Shown here piece by piece: positions 1 to 9,218 of a DNA stretch of 28,938 bases (positions within the stretch are counted from its first letter, which is position 1; every line of letters starts with the position of its first letter). A model generated the notes under the pieces. The model was not told the origin of the DNA, ran no database searches, and worked only from the letters and a program-made list of their open reading frames with translations. Origin of the DNA: Nemertoderma westbladi (taxonomy: Eukaryota; Xenacoelomorpha; Nemertodermatida; Nemertodermatidae); contig JAUCBJ010000381.1 of assembly GCA_032718475.1 (NCBI GenBank), forward strand, positions 1 through 28,938, given 5' to 3'. A program made the position numbers and the translations under genes.

Positions 1-40
1 ATTGACTTGACATACTTGACTTGACAAAGTTGATTTAACT
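1..40 (-). repeat. Inverted fragment of TCAAG-type minisatellite
   Basis: The first 40 bases carry GACTTGACATACTTGACTTG, the reverse complement of the GTCAAGTCAAGTATGTCAAG phrase that dominates 1085-1530. This is an opposite-orientation piece of the same degenerate repeat and is truncated by the window edge. The rest of 41-305 shows no gene or structure I can support. Confidence 0.6.
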
Positions 41-305
41 AAGATGTGCCAATAATGCTCCCACAGGAACCATCAGCTATTACAAAAAGCCCGATAATTG
101 TCAATCATCTAAGTAATCTTCAGGATAACCAATTTCATAATATAATAGTCTATTTTTTTGGAGTCCAGCCAATGGCATTCTAGAACGGTTTATGTAGCAC
201 AATGTAGCGACGTCATTAAGTACGCTGATTTGCCAACCCTGCGAGTTGGTAAATATTCGGATTCTAGGCCTGGGACGGTATTATGATGGGGGGTGGTAGT
301 GCTGC

Positions 306-342
306 TGTCAAGTCTAGCATGTCAAGTCAAGTATATCAAAAT
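306..342 (+). repeat. Short direct piece of TCAAG-type minisatellite
   Basis: The sequence here reads GTCAAGTCTAGCATGTCAAG followed by TCAAGTATATCAA, the same words as the main array at 1085-1530 and in the same orientation. It is an isolated outlier about 750 bp upstream of that array. Confidence 0.55.
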
Positions 343-597
343 AAATTAGAAATTAGAACCTTAACATTCCTACACCATTACTGAATATAGTGTCTTTCTT
401 TTAGTGTCGATATTATATTGCACCAGTTGCGCCGTTATTCTTCGTACTGTATTTATAGTGAATTCTGGGTTCCAAAGGAAAGGTATAATGGAAGCGTGTC
501 AGAAAACGCGGCTAAAAGCGCGGAAAAAACGCCTCAACGAAAATGGCCTTCTCAGTAGGCCTTGTGCAAATTATTATTTTTTTTCTACCTTTGGCGT

Positions 598-676
598 TTT
601 ATGGACTTCAATTGACGAAATTGTTTCATAATGCGATTAAGTTGTGACAATGAAAAGATATATGCATAAATAATGG
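598..676 (+). repeat. Diverged 79-bp direct repeat, copy 1
   Basis: This segment (key words CTTCAATTGACGAAAT, ATGCGATTAAGTT and ATGCATAAATA) recurs at 971-1049 in the same orientation with roughly ten substitutions. The copies are about 373 bp apart and bracket the poly-C structure at 882-945. I see no coding potential. The short open frame over 404-631 has no recognisable domain. Confidence 0.65.
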
Positions 677-881
677 AATCAAGTGTATTCACAGTGTTGA
701 AGTCAATGGCTTCTATGTCCAACTCAATTTATCGATTAAACTCAATGATATTGAATTTATTTTCCTTAAAGTTACCCACTCTTCTACACATGTGTGTGAA
801 AGTCAAATCCAAGCTAACATTAAAGCATAGAACATCGCCGTGACCGTCACAAAGGTCGAACCCCCCTCCCCCTGTCACAAA

Positions 882-945
882 ATGTCACGCAAAAAAGACT
901 GTCTACCCCCCCCCCCCCCCCCCCCCCCCCCCTAGTGCGTGACAT
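882..945. repeat. 27-base poly-C tract enclosed by a 10-bp inverted repeat
   Basis: ATGTCACGCA at 882-891 is the exact reverse complement of TGCGTGACAT at 936-945. Between them lies an uninterrupted run of C at 906-932. The run is preceded by a short purine-rich stretch, and CCCC-rich words also lie outside the repeat (about 861-872 and 958-963). It could be a small dispersed element or a slippage-prone tract. Confidence 0.6.
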
Positions 946-970
946 ACTTTATGAACGCCCCCCTTGTCAT

Positions 971-1049
971 TTTATCGACTTCAATTGACGAAATAGTTCC
1001 ATTATGCGATTAAGTTTTAACAATGAAAACATTTATGCATAAATATTGT
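971..1049 (+). repeat. Diverged 79-bp direct repeat, copy 2
   Basis: This is the second copy of the segment at 598-676. It shares CTTCAATTGACGAAAT, ATGCGATTAAGTT and ATGCATAAATA, with scattered substitutions. It lies just upstream of the TCAAG-type array. Confidence 0.65.
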
Positions 1050-1084
1050 AGCAGACATAGCCTGTTTAAGTGATCACATTACTT

Positions 1085-1530
1085 GAGGCACTTGACTTCT
1101 CTTGGCGGAAGAAATTCAAGTCATGAATTTCAATTCAAGTATGTCAAGTCTGGTCAATTCAAGTACATATGTCGGGTCAATTATTTTGTCAAGTCAAGTC
1201 CTAGTTTGTCAAGTAAAGTGTATCAAGCGAAGTCTAGTATGCCAAGTCAAGCACATTTATATCAAGTGAAGTCAAGTATATCACGTCAGTTATGTCAGGC
1301 CAAGTCATGTCAAGTCAATAATTTCAAGTCAAGTAAAATATGTTAATTTGTCAAGTCAAGTAATGTACAGTATGTTACGTAAATATGTCAACAGAAGTAT
1401 ATCAAATCAAATAGGCCTATATCTTTAAGTCAAGTGGAGTATGACAAATAAATTATGTCAAACCAAAAATCACAAGCCATGTCAAGTACCGATATGTCAA
1501 ATCAAGTATGACAAGTCAAGTATGTCAAAT
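1085..1530 (+). repeat. Degenerate TCAAG-type minisatellite array
   Basis: The words TATGTCAAG, GTCAAGTCAAG, AAGTATATCAA and close variants are packed irregularly over about 450 bp. The spacing is not constant, so this is an old, decayed tandem array rather than a fresh satellite. Two short open frames over it (1083-1346 and 1441-1635) translate the repeat and should not be read as genes. From 1531 to about 1930 I see only AT-rich DNA. Confidence 0.7.
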
Positions 1531-1929
1531 GAAGATGGTAGAAATGAAATGATAGATGGGATTCAGTTGTTTCGGTCGCTCTCTCTATGTATAGATAGTA
1601 AACAGCAACACAGATTAGCGACGAACTTTATATGAAATACCAGTTGAAGACAGTTTTTACTTAGAAACCATGAAATGGAGACATAGCTTAATTCGCATTA
1701 TTTTATAATGAAACAGTAAACGAAATTTTCATATCTATTTTAGTTTTGGAGTTATTTGATTTTTTGTAGACCTCACTTATTTTGAAATTAGTATAAATTT
1801 AAGTGGTCAATTTTTTGTAAGATAAGCTATTACTTTTTCAACATACTATAATTGTATTTGTCCTACAGGATAATTTTCGCTATGAGTTTTCCTGTTCAGT
1901 GATTTCATTTCAATTGTTACTTTCCACGG

Positions 1930-2405
1930 CTGACGGATTCTAGACTGTCCATCAGTCTGTCTGTCTGTCTGTGTGTCGGTTTGTCTGTCAAAATTAGGGA
2001 AATATGATATGTAACAAAATATTTTGCTTGTGGGTGAAATGAAATCACTGACCAAGAAAACCCCATAATTATTTGTTAATTTGATATATTTCTCAATTTT
2101 GACAGACAAAAGACAAACAGGACAGACAGACCGACAGACAGACAGACGTAAAAACATTAAATAATCAATCAAACGTAAAAAAAATAGCTACCGGAAATGA
2201 AATTACCGACCAAGAAAACCCCATAAATAGATATGTTTCTTAATTTGATTTATTTCTCAATTTTGACAGAAAGACAGACCGACAGACAGATGTACAAACA
2301 TTAAACAATAAATCAAACGTAAACATAGATATCAGAAATGAAATCACCAACCAAGAAAACCCCATATATAATTTTTTTTGTTAATTTGATGTAGTTCTCA
2401 ATTTC

Positions 2406-2443
<38 letters not shown>

Positions 2444-2790
2444 AAGTCTAGATTTCTTTAAACTGGAAAAGTGAAATTTTAACTGTAATTACCACCCAGT
2501 GACATTTTAAATGTTATCACCACCCAGAAAAACCTTATAACACAAATTTTGAACAGTTTGTGCACTTCTTAAATTTTAACAGACTGACAAACCAAAAACA
2601 GACAGACTGACTGACATGCAGACAATCGTCTAGAATCGATATATAGTGAAAACCGATATCGTATTATAAATCATCGGCAAATAAAAACCCAATAGCAAAA
2701 AAATTTAGGTGGTGGTGTTATATTTATTTATTTGTTACATTTTTGACAGAGAAACAGACAAGTATTCAGACAAACAGACAGAGTGACCTC
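1930..2790. repeat. 140-170 bp tandem repeat with (CAGA)n tracts and one inverted unit
   Basis: Five forward units can be anchored on a GAAATCACNNACCAAGAAAA-like word near 2041, 2199, 2340, about 2511 and about 2667. Each is followed by an AT-rich stretch, TCTCAATTTTGACAG and a run of CAGA or GACA tetranucleotides. The last two units are strongly decayed. Immediately upstream, at about 1945-2025, the same unit appears in reverse complement: a TCTG run followed by CTGTCAAAATTAGGGAAATA. The array therefore begins with a head-to-head inverted copy centred near 2040. The minus-strand open frames 1846-2172 and 2735-2923 are translations of this repeat. Confidence 0.7.
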
Positions 2791-2799
2791 CAATAAAAA

Positions 2800-4480
2800 T
2801 ACAAATTAAAATATTGTCGCCAAAGTTCCATACACTGATGTGTATCTGAATTCTGACGTATGTACCTAATGTTTTACAAGTCTGCTTTGAAATATCGTAA
2901 AAGTTTACATAATAATCCCCCAATTACAGAAAATTGGCGGGAACGTTTGAAACTCTCATAACTTTAAAGCCGTTTTTCTCAAAACTTTGTTAATATTTGG
3001 TCATTAGACTACTAATTTTCAAAACTCAATATCTTTATCGGATTTGAAATCTGTTTTCAGTGTTCGATTCAGCATAAAAATGTGTATTTGAATCAATAAA
3101 AAAACACAAAATTATTTTTTGTAACCGTAGGTCGGATTCTTGATCAAACCCCACATTTTTAGATAATTAGTCATTATTATCATATGTAATAAATCACACA
3201 AGAATTTGCACCACAGGTTTCTTGGACGTATTTTTAACTTGTATATTTATTTTTTATACAACAGACGTGTTTCATCAGTACTAATTACATAATTTGTTAC
3301 ATTATTCATTCTTGCTGTATATATTGCATATTATAATGGCGAATTAATGCTATTAACTTTTGACGCATTTGCAACTATATATATATATATTTCATGTGTA
3401 TGATAAAAAGGCATATATGTTACATACATATATCGCATCATTTTACTACAATTCAACATTATTTTGGTGATAGCATTAACTAATGTTTCCTTTATTAAAT
3501 GAGAATAAAATATTTAAAACAAAAATAATATCTAAAAGTATTAGTTAGTTAGTTTATTTATGATGATCTTAATCTGATGATTGTAATCTGAACACTGTAT
3601 ATTGTATAATTCATAGCCCCATAGTAAAAATAAATTGGCAAGATACCATCATATCAGTTCATTATTACCAGCATTAATTCAACACAGTGGCGATCCACTT
3701 AGACTATTTACTCTATCTAATTGAAACTACCCATTTACAAGCGAGTTTATCAAAAGTGAAGCAGTTTAGCACAGAAAAAGCTATCTTCGTGGTGGATTAA
3801 GTAATTTTATGTTCATTGGTACTTTGCACTGGTTGAACAAAAAAATAGTGTGTGACATCTGACTTTAGACCAAAAATACACTGAGAGCGCCACTAAGGCG
3901 TAATCGTTACAAGTAGTCAATACGCCCAGATATCCATGATAACGCCCTTGTTACATTTCCCAAAATCGTTAAAACGCCGTTATACATAACCATTTATGTC
4001 GAATTCGCTACGTGTTACATCAATATATATATACGTATTTTTTTATTATGTATCTTTTAATGCTTCACTTTGTGAATTAAATATTAAATTGAATTATCAG
4101 ATAAGTGATTATGGAAATTTATCCTAAGTAGGTCATTAATAAAATTATACATTCGACATCGGTGATTCGTTCTTAAGGAAACGGAAGAATGTGAGCGAAA
4201 GGTACGAAGTATGAACGTATTTAGCAAATAAGTTAAACAACCACAGGATTTACTTTTAATGTAAATAAACTTAAATATTATTTATTATACAGTAAAGATT
4301 CTTACTGCTGTTCCCATTATCTCTTAAGCAACGGCTAACTGCGCCTTATATTGTGGGACGAGCCATCAGCCAACGGTTATAATTGTTCTGTGGTCGTTTT
4401 ACAAATATGTGTTTATGTGTGCGTTGGAAGCCAATATAATTAACTACTAGCCATTATACAATACGTCCCCAGTATGTATT
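2800..4480. other. AT-rich intergenic DNA, no gene seen
   Basis: No reading frame with a recognisable domain and no RNA gene is visible. The stretch holds an AT dinucleotide run at 3376-3391 and a short 7-bp hairpin (TTGTATA/TATACAA) around 3240-3262. The word GACGTGTTTCATCAG near 3265-3279 looks like a decayed mobile-element remnant, but I cannot name it. Confidence 0.5.
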
Positions 4481-4482
4481 GA

Positions 4483-4502
4483 GGGGGGGGGGGGGGGGGG
4501 GG
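4483..4502 (+). repeat. Poly-G homopolymer, 20 bases
   Basis: An uninterrupted run of G lies about 20 bp upstream of the hammerhead insertion. Similar G runs occur at 5320-5331 (12 bases) and 10689-10706 (18 bases), and a C run at 906-932. Long G/C homopolymers in such AT-rich DNA are notable, and their exact lengths are error-prone in sequencing. Confidence 0.9.
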
Positions 4503-4521
4503 ACTTACGACGCTATCAAAC

Positions 4522-4750
4522 TATCTAGTTACTAATATTATGGGTTTGTTCAGAAGTGGAAAAAATGGGAGCGCGTCACCGGGGGTTGAACCAGCGCTAT
4601 ACGCACGTTTCGGCCTAACAGGCCTCATCAGTAGCGCTCGCCGGTGACGCGCTCCCATTTTTTCCACTTCTGAACAAACCCATAATATTACACCTTTAAT
4701 TACAATTGCAACAGTTCATCTCCAATTTATTTAATTAATATCTAGTTACT
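4522..4750 (-). mobile_element. Small insertion with hammerhead ribozyme, 50-bp palindrome and 12-bp target-site duplication
   Basis: The 12-bp word TATCTAGTTACT occurs exactly at 4522-4533 and 4739-4750 and fits a target-site duplication around an insert of about 205 bp. Inside are two perfect 50-bp inverted arms, 4533-4582 and 4641-4690, with a 58-bp loop at 4583-4640. Read on the minus strand, the loop forms a hammerhead ribozyme (listed separately). The rest of the insert, 4691-4738, is AT-rich. GGTTCAACCCC on the minus strand (4592-4582) matches a Pol III B-box consensus, although it may simply be an internal loop. Known parallels are metazoan retrozymes and Penelope-like elements, which carry type I hammerheads. 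No reverse transcriptase is encoded, so the element would be non-autonomous. The family assignment is inference. Confidence 0.7.
4593..4638 (-). ncRNA. Type I hammerhead self-cleaving ribozyme
   Basis: All core elements are visible on the minus strand, in order. Stem I 5' strand is AGCGCTA (4638-4632). The core CTGATGA follows (4631-4625). Stem II is GGCC/GGCC with loop TGTTA (4624-4612). GAA is at 4611-4609. A minimal stem III is ACG/CGT closed by TG (4608-4601). The unpaired cleavage residue is A (4600), and stem I 3' strand is TAGCGCT (4599-4593), fully complementary to the first strand. Cleavage is expected after GTA, between 4600 and 4599. Beyond an asymmetric internal loop, stem I continues into the perfect 50-bp duplex. 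The very short stem III resembles metazoan retrozyme and Penelope-type hammerheads, which are reported to act better as dimers. Activity itself is inferred. Confidence 0.85.
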
Positions 4751-4972
4751 CCCAGTACTGTAACTTGTTCTATTGACATTAGTTTATTGTTTTGGTTAGA
4801 ATAACGTGCCATTGTAACCTGCTCCTTTCCCTTAATTGATAATTTAACATCGAGAACAAATATTCATTCGCCGAGACGGGATTCTCTTCAAGATCAAGAC
4901 CAAGACCAAGATGGTCAAGTACTCCAAGATATACAATAATGATAAAAATATTGTTAGTGAAAACATATTGAG

Positions 4973-4991
4973 ATATATATATATATATATA
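4973..4991. repeat. AT dinucleotide microsatellite
   Basis: A run of about nine AT units. The surrounding stretch from 4751 to 5600 is AT-rich, contains a 12-base G run at 5320-5331, and has no coding exon that I can support. The two minus-strand frames at 4779-5036 and 5109-5369 lack domains and have intergenic composition. Confidence 0.75.
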
Positions 4992-5727
4992 GCATACTTT
5001 ACCTGAAGTGGAGATAAAAAGCAGAGTTAGCAACACAAACAGAGTATTTAAATTGTCGGTGACATTGTGAAATGTATTTGTTTTATGTTTTACATCTAAG
5101 ATATTAAATTATTTTCTAATAAATTCACTAATGACACGTAATATATTGTCATTTTCTGATGACATGTGAAATTTCGTAAAAGACGCTTTTTTAAAACACA
5201 TATATATAAAATTTACATGCAAATTCGAAAATTCCGGCTTCATGGTGACAACAACGGTGAGTTGAACTAGTTGTGTTTCAAATTGCAAGCAATACGATAA
5301 AGATTTGGTAGAAAACTTTGGGGGGGGGGGGTCCGTGTCATGAGAAAATGACACTATATTACGGGTCATGGTGTAATATAATAAATATAATGGTCGTAAT
5401 TAATTTACAGCTGAGCTACAATATGTAGAGAGTATGTAATTCATGATTATTATATTATTTTATCAATTATTTTCATTGAAAATATTTCCGCAATCATTTC
5501 TTACAAAGCAACGTTATTGAATTTTTTCATATTTTTGTTTTACTTCGGAAACAAATCAATGTATATATATAACATATATATCTAAATTCGGCATGCTGCC
5601 CTGCAACCGCATTAAGAATGTTATGCCGGCTTATCGACCACATTGCGTCGACCCTACACCATATCGCCAATGACTTTTGCGATATTATCAGAGACAGTGT
5701 CCTCTAAGTCAGTGTCCTATAAGGCGT

Positions 5728-5976
5728 TTAAAGAGAGTCATGGTTGCCCACCATGTAGATTATCTCCATTAGGCCGCCAAAGCAAAGATCGTGCATGTAC
5801 TGGTCATCAAAGAAGATATGTCCTGCAAAGCGGATGCGGCTAAAATTGTAATGCCGAGCTTGGGAAACTAAAGATACACCTTCAATGGTGTGCAGGGACT
5901 GGTTTGAGATGAGTGCATAGTCCGGCTTAACTCCGGCTGTGTATGTGCCGTCCGGAGATTTGGTGTCTTCAGCCAT
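5728..5976 (-). CDS. Unidentified 82-residue open frame, possible exon or gene relic
   Basis: The frame starts at an ATG at 5976 and ends at a TAA. Its GC content is clearly above the flanking DNA, and the residues are mixed and globular (hydrophobic, aromatic, charged) rather than repetitive, which suggests real or formerly real coding sequence. TGCTAG just upstream could be a splice acceptor. ATG|GTGGGC near the end could be a donor, which would leave an exon of about 69 codons. Downstream on the same strand, roughly 5600-5710, other short coding-like stretches appear in shifted frames with stops, which favours a decayed gene. I do not recognise the family and see no signal peptide or membrane segment. 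Confidence 0.3.
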   Translation of the reverse strand: MAEDTKSPDGTYTAGVKPDYALISNQSLHTIEGVSLVSQARHYNFSRIRFAGHIFFDDQYMHDLCFGGLMEIIYMVGNHDSL

Positions 5977-6070
5977 TAGGGCCTAGCAATGACTCTCATA
6001 TAGTAGTAATGAATTCTTTTACTTTTTTTTATTTTATTTATTTGCTTTCGAAATTGCTTTTGAGTTCTCG

Positions 6071-7282
6071 CCACGCCTTTCCCTTACGATCTTGGATAGC
6101 CCTTTCAGTGCTCCCCACGCCTTTCCCTTACAATCTCGGATAGCCCTTTCAGTGCTCCCCACGCCTTTCCCTTACGATCTCGGATAGCCCTTTCAGTGCT
6201 CCCCACGCCTTTCCCTTTCGATCTCGGATAGCACTTTCAGTGCTCCCCACGCCTTTCCCTTACGATCTCGGATAGCCCTTTCAGTGCTCCCCACGCCTTT
6301 CCCTTACGATCTCAGATAGCCTTTTCAGTGCTCCCCACGCCTTTCCCTTACGATCTCGGATAGCCCTTTCAGTGCTCCCCACGCCTTTCCCTTACGATCT
6401 CGGATAGCCCTTTCAGTGCTCCCCACGCCTTTCCCTTTCGATCTCGGATAGCCCTTTCAGTGCTCCCCACGCCTTTCCGTTACTATCTTGGATAGCCCTT
6501 TCAGTGCTCCCCATGCCTTTCCCTTACGATCTCTGATAGCCCTTTCAGTGCTCCCCACGCCTTTCCCTTGCGATCTTGGATAGCCCTTCTAGTGCTCCCC
6601 ACGCATTTCCCTTATGATCTCAGATAGACCTGTCAGTGCTCCCCACGCCTTTCCCTTACGATCTCGGATAGCCCTTTCAGTGCTCCCCACGCCTTTCCCT
6701 TGCGATCTCAGATAGCCCTTCTAGTGCTCCCCACGCATTTCCCTTATGATCTCAGATAGACCTTTCAGTGCTCCCCACGCCTTTCCCTTACGATCTCGGA
6801 TAGCCCTTTCAGTGCTCCCCACGCCTTTCCCTTATGATCTCGGATAGCCCTTTCAGTGCTCCCCACGCCTTTCCCATACGATCTCGGATAGTCCTTTCAG
6901 TGCTCCCCACGCCTTTCCCTTACAATCTGAGATAGCTCCCCACGCCTTTCCCTTACGATCTCAGATAGCCCTTTCAGTGCTCCCCTCAGTGCTCCCCACG
7001 CCTTTCCCTTACGATCTCAGATAGCCCTTTCAGTGCTCCCCACGCCTTTCCCTTATGATCTCGGATAGCCCTTTCAGTGCTCCCCACGCCTTTCCCTTAC
7101 GATCTCGGATAGTCCTTTCAGTGCTCCCACGCCTTTCCCTTACAATCTGAGATAGCTCCCCACGCCTTTCCCTTAAGATCTCAAATAGCCCTTTCAGTGT
7201 TCCCCTCAGTGCTCCCCACGCCTTTCCCTTACGATCTCAGATAGCCCTTTCAGTGCTCCCCACGCCTTTCCCTTACGATCTT
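6071..7282 (+). repeat. 44-bp minisatellite, about 27 units, with higher-order structure
   Basis: The unit begins CCACGCCTTTCCCTTACGAT, continues with CTCGGATAGCCCTTTCAGTG and ends CTCC. It repeats every 44 bp from 6071 (next starts 6115, 6159 and so on). Truncated units reading GATAGCTCCCCACGCC occur near 6931-6940 and 7149-7158. Each is followed by the anomalous CTCCCCTCAGTGCTCCCC, so a block of about 220 bp was itself duplicated. A second higher-order pair shares CTTCTAGTGCTCC plus CACGCATTTCCCTTATGAT near 6585-6620 and 6717-6750. No coding role is evident. Confidence 0.9.
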
Positions 7283-7289
7283 CGGATGT

Positions 7290-8370
7290 TCTGTTTGCCA
7301 ATGGTCCAAGTTGCCTCCAGTATTTAGTGTTTAACATTTTAGCTTATTACTTTACTTTTTTAAATTATATTAAATTTAACTAGATTGTGGAGGTAAGGAG
7401 TTCATGATACTGTTGATGCATAATAATTGTCATCAAGTGGAATATAACTCACTTGATGGAGTCAGTCAACAAACAACATAATTAAAATTTAAACGATTAA
7501 TTAAATAATTCAGTATACTGCCGTCAAGAAATATACAACACATACGCTAACAATATGAGCACCGTAATGCCAATTCACAACATTTAAGTCGGTCTTCATT
7601 GTACTAATTGTATTGACTTAGTGGATAATAACGATTAATATATCATTTATTTACTATTTGATCGCGTTGTCTGCAACTGGTAGTGTTCTCAGAAAAATAA
7701 GTACCGGTAGCTAAGCTACTGTAGCAATTAGTAAGTTTAGCTTTTGTGCGTGGAGGGGGTGGGGAGGGGGTTGGGGGAGATGGCTCAAGGAAATTAAAAT
7801 AGGGGGTGGGGGTAAAAACAATTAAAATGTTTTATTTACCGAGCGACAGGGAATAAAAAGGATCGAGCGAATATTTAAAAAATGTTCTATGTTTTTTTCA
7901 GACATTTTAATATTGAAATAATCTAAAACAATATTTAAATACGAATATTAAAATATCTGTAGTAACATTCAGAATTCATTGGAACAGCAATATTCATTAA
8001 TTAACACTTTTAATCGCTATTATATTTCAAATTCTATTCTAATTGTATATTCAACAATATATATATTATAATGTATCCCAATGTTATAAAAATATACGAA
8101 TTGCCGTATTTCATTGCCGAATTCCAATTGCACTGAACATCACTCATGCAGTTGTATTCGAAGATTAATACTACATTAATAATGTATATTAACGTTGATT
8201 TTAGGTTATCAAAGAAATATATTACACTGGGAATTAATTCAAATCATTGTTATACAGCAAAAATGGTACGAAATGTTGTCCCAACGTTTTTTTCAAATGT
8301 GATCACACTTGAGAGGCTTTAAATAACAATATCACTGTAATATTAATAGTACAATGAACACATCACCAAT
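7290..8370. other. AT-rich intergenic DNA containing a G-quadruplex-type tract
   Basis: No gene is visible. The one notable element is a purine-rich plus-strand stretch with G runs at 7755-7759, 7761-7764, 7766-7770 and 7773-7777, and two more at 7802-7806 and 7808-7812. Loops are one to two bases in the first four-run group, which fits a stable intramolecular G-quadruplex motif. The rest is ordinary AT-rich sequence. Confidence 0.6.
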
Positions 8371-8661
8371 CAGACTCTATACAACATTGCAGGTGTTCCA
8401 TTAATCTCCCCTAGCTTGATACTTGAACGGAACCGCCTCCGCTTAGCAGGACATTGCTTTCGCCGTGAGGACCAACCAGTGCATAATCTTGTACTTTGAC
8501 AGCCTCATGGAGTGAATAAGCATGGTGGACAGCCCATGACTTTCTTGAGACGCATCTTAAAGGACACTGGCCTTGAAGATGCGGATGATCTAGCAAATGT
8601 CATGGGTGATAGGGAGTTGTGGCAATGCAATTTTGTAGACAAGGCGCCACAACATTCTTAA
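8371..8661 (+). pseudogene. Decayed C-terminal end of a LINE reverse transcriptase
   Basis: Read on the plus strand from 8371, the frame contains the sequence RLRLAGHCFRREDQPV, then a GG-P segment, LKDTGLEDADDLANVMGDR and ELW before a TAA at 8659-8661. This order (arginine-rich RL-AGHC-RR, LW-P-HG, G-P, DTGL, MxDRxxW) is the familiar C-terminal tail of endonuclease/reverse-transcriptase polyproteins of non-LTR retrotransposons of the RTE/CR1 kind. A TGA at 8497-8499 stands where the family normally has tryptophan (LW-P), a single-base loss consistent with pseudogenisation. No upstream RT domain with the YxDD motif is in the window, so this is a 5'-truncated copy, as is usual for LINEs. AT-rich DNA follows at once, with no clear poly-A tail. 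The minus-strand frame over 8411-8596 is a shadow. Confidence 0.75.
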
Positions 8662-9218
8662 TATATATGTAATATATATATAATTCAGCTAAAACGTTTT
8701 TTTAATTTACCCGTCTTTACCATTATTTTGATTGTAGAACGCGTTATAGGCCAGTGGCCTGTATTATCCAGTATCCACGCCTTGTAGAATTTATCCTAAA
8801 AATGTTGACCAAAAAATATATGCGGTTTCTGTTGGAAGTTATTTAAATACACCGCACAATAATTGATTCTCTTTTCCCAGAGGTAGTACATAAACTGTAA
8901 TTATAAAATTAAATTTCTTTCACACAAACGCGACAAATCTTGTTATTGATGCCTTGATCCACGTAGGGAACTATATAGAAGCAAACGATTTCATATATAA
9001 AAGGTTGGTCCTAAATAATATGACTCGGCCTAGAGTTCAAATGGTGTCGGCATAGTGATCGGGTTCTGACTCATTATCGAGTTTGTGTGGTACAGAATGA
9101 GTTCAGAAAGTCAAGTTGGGGTTGATCTTTACTCCCATCATCAGGATTATCAAATTTGAATGTTTGCCTACAGTGGCGCGAAAAATCGATTACAATTATC
9201 ATACAACCCTTATTAAAA
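8662..9218. other. Intergenic, nothing recognised
   Basis: AT-rich sequence with a short TATATA tract near 8663-8683. No domain-bearing frame, RNA gene or clear repeat is seen. Confidence 0.45.

Noticed and set aside
404-631. 75-codon plus-strand frame
   Set aside because: It does not begin with ATG (a TTA-region or alternative start), overlaps the diverged 79-bp repeat and has no recognisable domain.
3210-3290. Second hammerhead candidate on the minus strand (CTGATGA ... GAAACC ... GGTG)
   Set aside because: Stem II bases next to the core do not pair, the cleavage residue would be G, and the stem I strands are not complementary.
4779-5369. Two minus-strand frames of about 85 codons
   Set aside because: Intergenic composition, including a microsatellite and a G run; no domain or convincing splice signals.
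8411-8596. Minus-strand 61-codon frame
   Set aside because: It is a shadow of the plus-strand LINE reverse-transcriptase tail.
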